DNA from: Ditylenchus dipsaci
Taxonomy: Eukaryota; Nematoda; Chromadorea; Rhabditida; Anguinidae
Direction of reading: 5' to 3'
DNA: 64,000 bases
Assembly: GCA_004194705.1 (NCBI GenBank)
Contig: SADC01001177.1
Location: forward strand, 930,001-994,000
Of the stretch, positions 47,040 to 57,329 are shown piece after piece; the first letter of the stretch is position 1; each line of letters opens with the position of its first letter. Below the pieces are notes generated by a model. That model was not told where the DNA came from. It was given only the letters and a program-made list of their open reading frames with translations, and ran no database searches. A program made the position numbers and the translations under genes.

Positions 47040-48425
47040 TGCGTCATTTTGTAGAGAAATCAAAGAGGTTGCGAATGCTGTATTGTACAGAACTTTCACA
47101 TTGAAATTTTTTCGAGAAAAGCTACTATTTATGCGGCGGAACAGCTATTTTCCTTGATTTTGACTAGAAATAGATACCTTTTTGTTAGCGGTCATAACTT
47201 TTTGCACAATTTTCGCTACTGTATTTCACAGAAACGTCTACTGAGTCTCTTTAATTGTTTTATTACATTTATTTATCTATCTAAAGGCATCCAACAATCC
47301 TATTTGATTTATTGTTTATAAAGGTCTATGTGTACTTAATTTTCCGTCTTTTGTTCTTTTAAAATTTGCATCATCAGCGATAAGATTATAGAGTCTATAA
47401 AATCAAGAATGGAAGAATAATGCTGCCTCAATTAACTTTGCAGTTCAAATTTGAAGGAACCAAATTGCCGTATTTTATCTATAAGTAAGACCCACGAGTA
47501 TTTGCTATTAGGGTCGAAAAGTTTCATCAAGAACATTTTAGCGGGTAGAGGCCAGAATCAACATCTAGATGCTTTGATGAAATTTATGCATATTTTATTT
47601 TATTTATTAGCATATTTTATTTTTAAAAATGTGTAGGTGGCTAAATTAAAAAAAACGCGGCCGAAATAATAATAAAAAAGAGGCGCTACTGGAATATACC
47701 ATAACAACCCGCCCCCCTCCCTTACAATAATTTTAAGGCTTAGCCGGAAATCGGCGGCGCCGGCGCCCGTGCAACTATGGTCATAGCCTATAAATCAGCT
47801 CCAAATGTTGTTAAATCATGTTATGATGATTTTTGGTTAGATAGCTAAAAGCTCGATGATTATTTTAACAGCAAACTTGTGTATTCAGGGAGATAAAAAA
47901 GTGTGCACCCACTGGGAATCGAACTTGAGAAAGCAAAATAATAAATCACCTGTTTTTGGGATCTAATCGTTAATTAACCGGTGACTATCCGGTAACTAAG
48001 CGGTACTTTTTAATTATTGGTGATTAATTAACCCTAGTGTAAAGTGCTAAGTCGCCAAAATTTTGTTATAGGTATCTAATGACTGAGATGGATGTCTAGA
48101 TAGTCAAAAAAATTCGCATTTTGACTTTACACCTCCATTGTGGCCACCCTATAAGAGACTCCAAGATAAAAAAATATTTTCTACTGGTCTCTTCAAGTCC
48201 CTTATATTGAAGCTTGACTGTGATCCATGGTTTTTACGAATAGGGAAATAGAAAAATTACTAGAAAATCACTAGTACCGTTTTCAGCCTGCATGACTGAT
48301 TGCTAGCTTCGCCCTGCCAAAAAAAAGCGAACTTAAACCAAATGAAGGCTTTGAGCAACACACAGAACAATTTATCTACTTAACATACAGGCATGATCAT
48401 CAATATAAGCCATGAACACGATATG
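47040..48425. other. Intergenic repeats, no gene recognised
   Basis: It holds a solitary GGCGCTACTGGAATATACC terminus (from 47682, GRCGCTACTG family), a GGCGCCGGCGCCCGTGC cluster (47750) and a tRNA-derived copy (about 47830-47940, GTGCACCCACTGGGAATCGA). The rest is AT-rich. Confidence 0.5.
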
Positions 48426-48428
48426 TCA

Positions 48429-49139
48429 TTACGAATCATTTTGCTTCCAATTGTCGGTGATGAGATTCTTCCAATACTTGACCACTATTTGATACCCATC
48501 ATCGGCGAGAGTCCAGCTGTGAATGTAGATTTGCTTGACCTGAAAACAGCATCAATTTGAGACAAGACAATGAAATATATCAACCTACATTTGCCAGATC
48601 GTGATTTTCCTCATAGGCGGACTCCCACACGTCAATCTCATCATCCTGCTCCACCACTGTGCCTCGCTTAGTTTTGACTTTCTCGTTGATTCTAAATATA
48701 TCGAAAGGTCAATGTAAAGAAGTTCTGTTAGGGCAGATAAAAACCACCTGACACAGCCAGATAAAATCGCTGCCTCAGTGACGGACATTGACGAGTTCGT
48801 TGCTTAAAAATGAAATGACTAGGACGCACAATTCGCAAAAACAAAGAGGTTACCTTTCCTCAAGACTGCGTCCAATCTTCTTGACTAAAATTACAAGCAA
48901 ATAATACGCTAGATTGAAAATTTATATGGCTGATGAAACCATACCTCCGTTTTCAAAGTTCGAACCTTGTAATCCTTGGGCAGTCCATCGTCAACAAAGG
49001 CTCTTCGCTCATCAGTATCTTGGTCTTCCTCACTAGAAGCGATTGTTTTCTTGAGCGAAGAGTAAGATCGGAAACGAGAAGACGAGCATGAAGTCTTTTC
49101 CACGACATTTGAAAAGGACATGAACACCTTTCGCATCAT
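48429..49139 (-). CDS. MTRES1: Mitochondrial S4-domain RNA-binding protein (MTRES1-like)
   Basis: MTRES1 (C6orf203) is a matrix protein that supports mitochondrial transcription/ribosome function through an S4 fold. Five exons (minus): 48945-49139, 48854-48884, 48748-48802, 48589-48691, 48429-48539; all phases agree and give 164 residues. The N-terminus (MMRKVFMSFSNVVEK, then SSSRFRSYSS) looks like a transit peptide. An acidic stretch is followed by LPKDYKVRTL, matching the PKNYKD of the human protein. The S4-like part is SRRLDAVLRKA, then VTEAAILSGCVRINEKVKTK. It ends WKNLITDNWKQNDS. The AG directly before the start ATG (TTTTTTTAG) looks like an acceptor, so a spliced leader or a leader intron may join here. 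Confidence 0.85.
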
Positions 49140-49205
49140 CTAAAAAAGTTAAAGAAAAAGATGAAAAAGTTTGTAAAAAAGTTAGAATGTCATTCAAGAC
49201 TTAGA

Positions 49206-49420
49206 TAAGACAGCAGACAGCAGGGTGGCCAGATGCAAAATCTTCAAAGCAGGATTTTGATGTCGAAAAGCAGGACTTTGAAACAAAAAATCTGCAAAAG
49301 CAGGAATGAACATAAAATTCCTATAAAATTCCTGCTTTTTCACTGTCAAAAAGCAGATTTCAAAACCAAAAAGCATGAAATTCCTGCTAAAGCAGGACAT
49401 CTGGCCACCCTGATCACCGA
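49206..49420. mobile_element. Hairpin CAGGGTGGCCAGATG
   Basis: CAGGGTGGCCAGATG and CATCTGGCCACCCTG bound arms with AAAGCAGGA repeats. The CAGGG start is hAT-like, but I see no clear 8-bp duplication. It lies 70 bp upstream of the MTRES1-like start. Confidence 0.65.
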
Positions 49421-49499
49421 GATAAGAGAGATATTTTATCGATTCAAAAAATGTAGTTTTAAAGTTTTGAAATGCCACATTCTTCATGCGGAAGCTAAA

Positions 49500-50690
49500 A
49501 AATATGAATACAATGTTTTTTTTATCACTACTTGCAAAACACCACCCTGGAGTGGTGTTCCACCACTGCTTCTGCCGCACTTAATCAAAGGGCAATTAAA
49601 ATGACAATTGCCACTCAAGGCTAGCTCAGAATATAGGCAGATAGAAAGTCTGATGTCGAAGATGGAAGTCGTGAATTAGTAGTTTGACTCTGTCTTCTTA
49701 CTTTTCCTGCCCAACTGCAGCCTCGAATCGAGAGTCTTGACAACAGCACACCTAATATTGTAACATGGATGTGCTTATATATACTCATAGGCGTATCCAG
49801 GGGAGACGGGGCTAGCCGGGCTAAAGTTAACCCCTTACCCCGCCAGGATTGTTTAGCCTTTCTAAGCTTTTTTCAGCCTTATTCAGCTTTTTTGCCATTT
49901 TAGGCTCCCACCCTCCCGCGTCAGAAAATCCTGGGTACGCTATGTATATACTGAGAGCTGCATATCTTACTGAAGTCGTAGCTATATACAACATACGTCC
50001 TCAAACCGAGCTCAGCCATGTGCTGTATTGAGCGTATATACTGAGCGTCGATTTGAGTCAATTTATAGAAGTCTAGCCAAAATACCGTATTTCCTGTAAT
50101 TTACCCACCCCTCCCCCCGGATATTAATTTTTCAACCCACCAAAACCAAAAAAAATTTATTTGATCTCGAAATTTCGGTAGCTCGAACAAGAAAAGTCTT
50201 GGACACCTAAAATTAGGTCCTTAGAACGATTAGTAAAACAGCAAAACTTTGCTTTGACCCATCAGCAGCTTTAAAACTAAGGTATTCCCTCGTCCTCCAG
50301 GTGGACGCCCAGCTGGACAACTTGAGTATAGCCTGAAAATTTGGCCATAAAAACAACCTTTAATTTTTACTAACGTACTCAGGACGCCATATTAGGTCAG
50401 ATAGAACTATTTGCATACCCAATCAGAATGATTATTCAAAATTTGGGTCGACCACCTAAGATTGGGTACCTACCAGTGTTTTCAAAATGACAATGAAAAT
50501 TGTCGCTCTGCCAGATGAAAATTTTCATTCCTTTACTTATTTTACATTCATCAATTGTGACTTTGAAACAATCCCTGTCATTTTGGGAACGCCCACGACT
50601 AACGATATCCACGTCTTTATTACATACATTTACATAAAAATTCACCAACGTCATAAACTATGAGAAGCAACAAAAACATGGATTCTATTA
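49500..50690. other. Intergenic, no supported gene
   Basis: A solitary TACCGTATTTCCTGTAAT terminus starts at 50083. A 72-codon minus-strand frame (50436-50654) follows an acceptor-like CTCATAG but resembles nothing known to me. Confidence 0.35.
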
Positions 50691-50695
50691 CACTT

Positions 50696-53185
50696 ACTTG
50701 GTTGACGGCGGCAGGAATTCAGTTAAATCTTCGATCATTAAGTCCTCCCTGTCTTCACTATCCCATGAAGCACCTCTAAATCGTATAGTTTGCGCACTGA
50801 GTCCGTCATGATATGAAGAATGATCTGTAAAAAAGTTTATGTATATACAAACAGTAGGAACTACGAAACTTTGATTTTTACAGATAAAAACCTTTATATA
50901 GTGTCCCCTACCTCAAGTTCGATCCCGCCTGGAGTCCAACATTTTTTAAAACTTTTTTAATTTTTCAGTTATTATAAATGACCGGCGAAATCGAAATCTT
51001 TGCATACCGTATTTTCTCTAATAATGACCTCGGGGTCATTTTTTTTCAACCCCCCTCCGAGGGGGGGGGTTATTATTAGAGAGGGGGGCATTATTAGAGA
51101 AAATACGGTATTTGGGATCAGACCATTAAAATAGAACTGATGTAAAACTTCGAAAATCGGGGAAGAAAAGTGTTGGGCCATTAGCAAGAACGAACACGAA
51201 GTAGAGGTGAACAATATGTGTAAAGAGTTTGGTGTACTCAAATTTTACAGCAGGTCACAAGGATAATCGCAATACAGCTTTTAACCACAATAATCGGAGA
51301 ATAAACTTACACTGCCTATCCGCAGTACAAACCATCCAGCATGGTTTTCATCTTGTCAGGAACTTTGCCGTCCTAAAATAGAAAACTGCGTTAAAATACG
51401 GTTACTACGTATTTGAGCCCTTTTGATTTGAGCCCCCGCATTTGAGCCCAGCATTTGAGCCCCCCGTATTTGAGCCCCCGCATTTGAGCCCCGCATTTGA
51501 GCCCCGCATTTGAGCCCCATTTAATTTTTTGGGTGGGCTTATTAGTCGCTCGCCCTTCAGGTTCTGATCTAGGTAATTAAAAGTTCCTATAGTTTCACGC
51601 TTTTTCAGCATCTGATTTTAACATAACGACAGAACCAATCTAGTGGTACATATGCAAGCAATTTATTGATAAATTCAACAGTTTAAATGAAACACTAGAA
51701 CAAACAACAAATTCAATAAGTGTCATTTTCATTCTCTTCAGATTCTTCTCTTCTACCTGCCTGCTTCGGCAGGCAACCTAATTCAATAGGAAGCCCCTTT
51801 GTGGGTACATGTCCGGGATAAGGGCTGACCCTTTGGGGGTACATGGTCCGGGATAAGGGCTAACTCTTTATATACGAGCTCTATATTAGCATCCATCATA
51901 TTGCTAAATTTTTATATTGAAGTAAATATCGATTTTCAAAAAAAAACACAGAAAATGAATAAATACAAAATCGGACTTAAAAAATGAACAGATACAGGCG
52001 GTGAAATGATACAGGCGGTGAAATGATACAGGCGGTGAAATGATACAGGCGGTGAAATGATACAGGCGGTGAAGTGATACAGGCGGTGAAGTGATACAGG
52101 CGGTGAAGTGATACAGGCGGTGAAATGTCCGTGTCCCGATTCAAATGTCGGCTTTTGCTATTGGGCTCAAATGCGGGAGCTCAAATGCGGGGGCTCAAAT
52201 ACGGGGGGCTCAAATGCGGGGGCTCAATGCGGGGCTCAAATCCAAAGGGCTCAAATGCGTGTTAACGTAAAATACAAGATATAAAAATTTAGGCATTCAG
52301 AGGTGGCATCTGTATTTTTCGATATCGGTCAATTTTCCGGCCAGTTAATTGCTCATTCAGAAGTAGTGTTGTCGAGTCAAAGCCTTGAGACCTTTCAAGT
52401 TTCGGACTCAAAAGTCGAAATTTTTTTAAGTTTCGATTCTTTTCTTCGAGTGAAGTTCAAGGCATCTTTTAGCTCAAGGCTCTCCAAGGCATAAAAAAAT
52501 TCAAGTCCTTCTTTCGAATTTCGAGGCCTCGAAAAAATTTGATTCATTTTTTGCTTCATGGCTTGAGCCCTCGAAAATTTCAAGTCCGTTCGAGTCTTTG
52601 AGCTTTTACTTTAAAATTTCGAGGACTCGACAACCCTATTCAGAAGACCGATTTAGAAGTAACACTATTGATATCATAAAGACTGAGTGCTAGGCAAAAC
52701 CAAGCTTTTACTGCGATATTAACCGAATTTGATAATTCAGGAAGGACCTAGCCTGTGCATCTAAGCGAAAACAGTCTAAAACAAACCGGAAAATAGAAGT
52801 TGAGCTTGAGGAATTTTCGAATGCTCTGCGTAACAGCGTCAGCATGACGATCGTTTTGAGAAGAGCAGATAATCATGTGGGAATGAATAGACTGGTCCAG
52901 CGGCATCTCCAAACAAACGATGTCTTTGGCCCGCAGCTCACGCAGCAGTTTTACCACAGATTCAGGAGTTGCATCTTTGACTGGGCGGAGATTCTTTTTA
53001 ATAGCAGCACGCATTTTCTGTTCTGAAAAAAACTGTGACACCTTCCATGGCAGGGCTATTTCAGCCGTTAAAGTAAACCTGCTTTCTTCGATGGCTTTCT
53101 CTTCTCAGTTTCTTCTTGCTCATCTTCTTGCTGATTGTTTCTTCATAATATTCCTCCACATATTGGCTGTAGTATTCGTTCATAT
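50696..53185 (-). CDS. Iojap/RsfS-family (MALSU1-like) protein, exons partly resolved
   Basis: The family blocks premature subunit joining; MALSU1 does this on the mitochondrial large subunit. The clear exon (about 52787-53028, minus) reads ATPESVVKLLRELRAKDIVC, then LDQSIHSHMIICSSQNDRHA and DAVTQSIRKF, matching the start of the RsfS fold. Upstream, 53070-53185 gives a charged VRDMNEYYSQYVEEYYEE segment. Downstream, 50696-50829 reads SYHDGLSAQTIRFRGASWD to TEFLPP and may be the last exon, its tail resembling the C-terminus of MALSU1. The exon with the conserved W-x-x-x-D-x-G motif was not found, and junction phases do not all agree. A short frame at 51316-51372 (DGKVPDKMKTMLDGLYCG then stop) could be part of it or separate. 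Confidence 0.6.
51005..51110. mobile_element. TACCGTATTTC-family hairpin, copy 7
   Basis: TACCGTATTTTCTCTAATAA and its inverse on TA, 106 bp, with a GACCTCGGGGTCA core and a G-rich tract. Confidence 0.8.
51400..52270. mobile_element. Hairpin with GCATTTGAGCCCC tandem arms and internal 17-bp array
   Basis: The left arm (51409-51520) is a tandem of a unit of about 15 bp, GCATTTGAGCCCC; the right arm (52165-52255) is the inverse. The interior has about eight to nine copies of a 17-bp unit (ATACAGGCGGTGAAATG, 51990-52130). A shared taaaatac at both outer edges may be an 8-bp target duplication. Confidence 0.78.
52364..52638. mobile_element. hAT-like hairpin TAGTGTTGTCGA, copy 3 (CTCGAAA arms)
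   Basis: TAGTGTTGTCGAGTC and GACTCGACAACCCTA are flanked by the exact 8-bp duplication ttcagaag (52356-52363 and 52639-52646). The arms are degenerate CTTGAG/TTTCGA-rich short-period sequence. Confidence 0.85.
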
Positions 53186-53259
53186 CACGGACCTGAATTC
53201 AATCCATCAATTAATATGAAAACGGCACGCATGAGTTGTGGGTAACCATTTTTTAGGCT

Positions 53260-53640
53260 TTAGTGCGCTCTCACAACACGTCCGCAAAAGTTCGTTCCCC
53301 AGCTGGGTCCGACACTTTTTTAAACCTATTTTTGAATGTGTTTGTCAATTTTGTAATGACAGTCTGGTCGCAAATATCACAAAGATGCCGATTTTGCCGA
53401 TCGTTTTTCAAAATTAAAAAAGTTTCACTTTAAAAAAGCAAAAACTCGATAAACGGACACCCTATTTCAAATTTTTAGAGGTTTTGCTTTCTTAGAGTAA
53501 AAAGTTTTGAATTTTGAAGAAGGATCGGTATAATCGGCATCCTTGCGATATTTGCGACCAGACTGTCAAAACAGAATTGACAAAAAGCTGGCGAACGAAT
53601 TTTGCGGACGCGGACGTGTTGTGAGAGCGCCCTTAAGCAA
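53260..53640. mobile_element. Hairpin GCGCTCTCACAACACGTCCG
   Basis: GCGCTCTCACAACACGTCCG and its inverse bound arms of about 170 bp. The segment TTCCCAGCTGGGTCCGACAC recurs in related form near 21297 and 63933, linking it to the pogo-like group. Confidence 0.75.
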
Positions 53641-53692
53641 GGGTTAGTCAGAGTTTGTAAAAGGGGTCTACCAGCGCGTTACAGTGAAAATT

Positions 53693-53762
53693 AAGTCAGG
53701 GACCAGCAATTAGGTAAGTCAGGGACCAGCAATTAGGTAAGTCAGGGACCAGCAATTAGGTA
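53693..53762 (+). repeat. 23-bp tandem repeat, three copies
   Basis: Three exact or nearly exact copies of AAGTCAGGGACCAGCAATTA plus GGT. Confidence 0.85.
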
Positions 53763-54365
53763 AATATTATCCCTGTTTCACTCTTCTCGTGTAAATTCTG
53801 GTATTGGGACCTATATACTTTTAAAATTGGCAGAAAATTTTCATCGATCAGGTAGAACGCTTCTGAAAGATTTCAAGGTAGAAAACATTGCTGGTCCCCG
53901 CCTTTTTCACTGCAACGGACTGGTATACCACTTTAATAGGAATTCAATGTCGTTTATTAAATGAATGTCGTTTATTTCAGTTCAATGTCGTTTATTGCTG
54001 CACGAATATAAAAAGGAATGGGCCAAAAGAATTGTTAAAAAAACCGCACAGTTCTGGAGATTTCGCAGGTAACGGTCCCGAAAACGGAAATCGACCGGAC
54101 AAAGGGCTGCGTACACAAAATTTTCATTTCAAAATGGGCGCGTAATTTCGGACACCTTGTATAGCACAAGTCTAGGCCTAAAAAAGCGTAAGATAGCAGT
54201 CAAAATAGCTTCCAATAGCCCAACTATCCAAATATTTAGCCCGTAGGGTGGTGCCGTCAATTGACTCGTTCCTTCCTATCACTTCTTCCACAAACTATTT
54301 TGCACATCATTTTTTATTTGTGACCCTTCAGTCTACCTTGAAAAATAAAGAAAATATTGCCGGAA

Positions 54366-54525
54366 AACCCTTACTTGAGCGAGCGTGTTGACATGCGATA
54401 GGTCGGCGGCCTCACCAGGAGTTCCAACAATGTCGCAGAGAGCCAGCTTAGAGACTGACGGATTGCTTTTTAGACGGTCGAGAGGTTGTATGATTCTACC
54501 TGCAGCTTCGATCAAGGCAACCGAA
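54366..54525 (-). pseudogene. Malate-dehydrogenase-like exon, isolated
   Basis: On the minus strand a frame reads [20 protein letters not shown] then [20 protein letters not shown], ending at a GTAAGG donor. This matches the segment of mitochondrial malate dehydrogenase around GGIGQPLSLLLK and DIxxTPGVAADLSHI. The nucleotide-binding glycines are altered (GRIIQPL for GGIGQPL). I found no neighbouring exons for the rest of the enzyme, so a decayed fragment or captured exon is likeliest. Confidence 0.6.
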
Positions 54526-54559
54526 AGTAGGAGCAAGGTTAGATACAATCGTTATGGCA

Positions 54560-55140
54560 CAAAACTGTCAACCTTAGGAGCATCGCTCTTAGCACGCATA
54601 GCAACAAACCGCAAAGCAGACAAACGGCACAGATTGATTGACTTCGCACAGAAAACAACCATTTTCGGGAAAGCTGTCAGAGAGTTGCTAAAAAAATACA
54701 AGTACAAAATGGAAATCTCGATAACGAATTTGGACAGGGGTACACGCTATTTTTGAAGCTATTGGTTTACAACCTAATTTTCAGCCGTTTCAACCTACAC
54801 TGGAAATTCCAATTTGGAATCCAATAATTGGATATCTTTCCGGAACACTCAAGTACAAGATCTTAGTTTTTTAAAAGCACAAACACGTATAATTAAAGTT
54901 GCTTTAAAAAAATTTCCTTGTCCTCCAAATTGGAAGTGGTGGATTTTAGCCTGGAGTTAGGGTGGATTTTTGTGTTCAAGGCTTGAACTTCAAGCACAAT
55001 TTTCTGATGTGTTTTGCAAACTCATGTCCGATATCTCACCGGAACACTAAATTACAAACGTCCTAACTTTCTTTTAACACGAGAGAGGCTGACTGAGACA
55101 AGCAGAATGATCAGGTGCAGTTTTTCACGCAGATCATTTT
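54560..55140. other. Intergenic, nothing recognised
   Basis: No supported exon; ORF-sized frames here have no family resemblance. Confidence 0.35.
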
Positions 55141-55146
55141 CGTATA

Positions 55147-55294
55147 CAGTCAAACCTCGATATAACGGCCCTCTATATAACGGCACCCCTGGGACCAGTT
55201 TGGCTGGATTAAACTAAAACATAAGGAGTTAGACCCTCTATATAACGGCCCCAAGCCGGTCCCTAGGGGGACCGTTGTATAAAGGTTTGATTGC
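55147..55294. mobile_element. pogo/Tigger-like hairpin
   Basis: CAGTCAAACCTCGATATAAC and the inverse (ending AGGTTTGATTG) on TA, with TATATAACGGC repeats inside. A solitary related terminus (CAGTCAAACCTCTATATAAC) lies at 63899. Confidence 0.8.
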
Positions 55295-55778
55295 ATAGGA
55301 GTATTGGTTTTCGGATGACATAAAGCGACCCAATTACCTGTTTGAAGGGGGTTATGCGTAATTAATGCGTCAGTAATTAGTGCTTCAGTCAGATTCTGTC
55401 TACATATTACGCTAAAAATAAATACATATTTTTCGTTTTATTCATTAATTGCAATTTTCCCAGCCCAAAATCCAAGGGGTGGGTGCCTGAATACCCGGTG
55501 TGGGTGGGTATCATGGTGTGGGGTATTATTCGCCACTAGGGTCAAAAAATCTTTTTTTAGTCAAAATATACTCCTCCCCTATCGTGAGTCTGTCTTCCTT
55601 TGATATAATAAGGCCTATCATTCGAAAAGGTCAGCTTTCATCAATAGACCTGCTCAAATTAAAAAACTCTACCATGGGAAATAAATCGATACTATACACG
55701 TCAAGTTGTTCTGTGCTACCCTACTAAAAATAGACCATTTATGAAGCTGAGCAAAAGAAAATTTTTCGAAAATTTTTT

Positions 55779-55916
55779 AGCTCCATTCATACTCCGGCGT
55801 AACACGACCCGCGTAACACAATTTGACTAGTGTTACGCGTAACAGGCTCGCGTAACACGAGTAGCGTAACAGAATTTGTTACGTGTTACGTGTTACGCCG
55901 GAGTATGAATGGAGCT
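55779..55916. mobile_element. Hairpin AGCTCCATTCATACTCC
   Basis: Inverted termini AGCTCCATTCATACTCCGGC and complement, with GCGTAACACGA units between. It is related to the hairpin at 34796-35213. Confidence 0.8.
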
Positions 55917-55930
55917 TTTTTAAATTTTTA

Positions 55931-56226
55931 GAATTATTTCAAAATATCTTCGAAATGGCCATTTTATATTGCGACTAATTCTATCTATATTCATTGCAAC
56001 ATGTTGTGTGAGTGGCATGTGGACAAGATTTTTTCCAGGTGCTGTGAGCTCAAAGGGTGCTTCTGAAATCAATGAATATTTGCTACCCAGAAAAACCAAT
56101 AAAGGTACGAAAGTTTTCGCCATGCTGTATGCATATAACACGCCTCAATTTAACCTTTTGTTGACTCAGGATAAACACCCACTACTCCTGAGTCAGATTT
56201 CGCCCGTCGATAACTGTGCGTTATAA
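55931..56226 (+). CDS. Possible exon with hydrophobic segment, unknown
   Basis: After an acceptor-like TTTTTAG a frame stays open and includes a hydrophobic stretch (LRLILSIFIATCCVSG) followed by a polar tail (GASEINEYLLPRKTNKG). No start codon precedes it in frame. It could be a signal-peptide exon or chance. Confidence 0.2.
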
Positions 56227-56543
56227 CTGTGGGATTTTTCGTATAATATACGGGAAATTCTACAGTTTACGACGGGAAACATCTGACTGAATATTTTTGA
56301 CAATTTTTTTAAAAGCCAAAAAAGCAATTGAAAAAATTTTCAAAATTTTTATCTGATGTTTTTTTTTCCTGCTGGATTCATGGTGATATCGTTTGCTGTG
56401 AAAAAAAAAATTTATTTTTATTTTTTATATTGCGATTCTGTCTTCTCATTTTATGGTCAAATATAAATATAAAATATGATATTGCTTGTAATTTTGATGT
56501 TTTTAGAAGTTAGTATTTTGGTGTTCTGCCGACCATACTTTTG

Positions 56544-57028
56544 ATGGTGTGGTCTGCAGACAAAAAACAATATGAGCCCCAAAAACAAACTTTCCTTTTA
56601 AAAGTGCCGGCGAGATGTAGTGTTGAAGATTTTAAACAGACAGTACGCTCACAAATAGAAAACATGTTTAAAAAATGCTAATGTCAATAAGTGAAAAAAT
56701 AATACAGAATATTGAAAATTATAAAACTGAAGATGCACAGCCACAAGAAAAACTAAGCAAACTTAAAAATGATCTAGCAAGCAAAAGGGAAAATAAGTTC
56801 GCTGATCTAGACAACGACATAAGGGAGCAGTCTATAGAAATAGAAGATAAATTTCGTAAAAATATTCATATACAAATAGAGCAGAGTCATCTAAATCCTG
56901 TACCGTCAAATGCTAAATTTAAGTTCATTTCGAAAAATGTTGTGGTGGTGTTGAATTATGTAGGAGCTGATGCTCTCAAATACTTGTCCAATGACAAAAT
57001 TACAAGAAGTGATTACCACTTTTATTGA
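56544..57028 (+). CDS. Charged protein of unknown function, split by a one-base frame change
   Basis: From ATG 56544 the frame reads through QKQTFLLKVPARCSVEDFKQ and RSQIENMFKK, then stops at 56669-56671. One base later in phase, a second frame (from 56675) continues MSISEKIIQNIENYKTEDAQ and a Lys/Glu/Asp-rich helix-forming segment to a stop at 57028. The change falls at a run of six A residues, so a lost A in the assembly would join both into one protein of about 160 residues. Third-position A/T is very high. I recognise no family. Upstream, in frame, VLPTILLMVWSA is hydrophobic and could belong to a signal peptide if the true start is earlier. Confidence 0.45.
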
Positions 57029-57329
57029 GATTTATACTGTTGCAAAATTACTGTTGTCCGTACAAAAAGCATAAAAAACTGTTTATATTGTCGGTGGTGG
57101 AATTTATTGACTTGGTTTATGTAAAATAAAGATCGGAGCTTTTGCCTCTATACTTCAAGGAACCCCTTTTACAACAGACATCATCGGGACCTTTATTAAA
57201 TCTAGGACGACCACGTTGGCCAGAAATATGGATCAATATAATATTGAAATAATGGTAGTCACAAACTCAATGAGTCTTATTATCTTTTGATTATTAGGGG
57301 GGGGGGGGACGAATGGAGAGCGTCGACTG

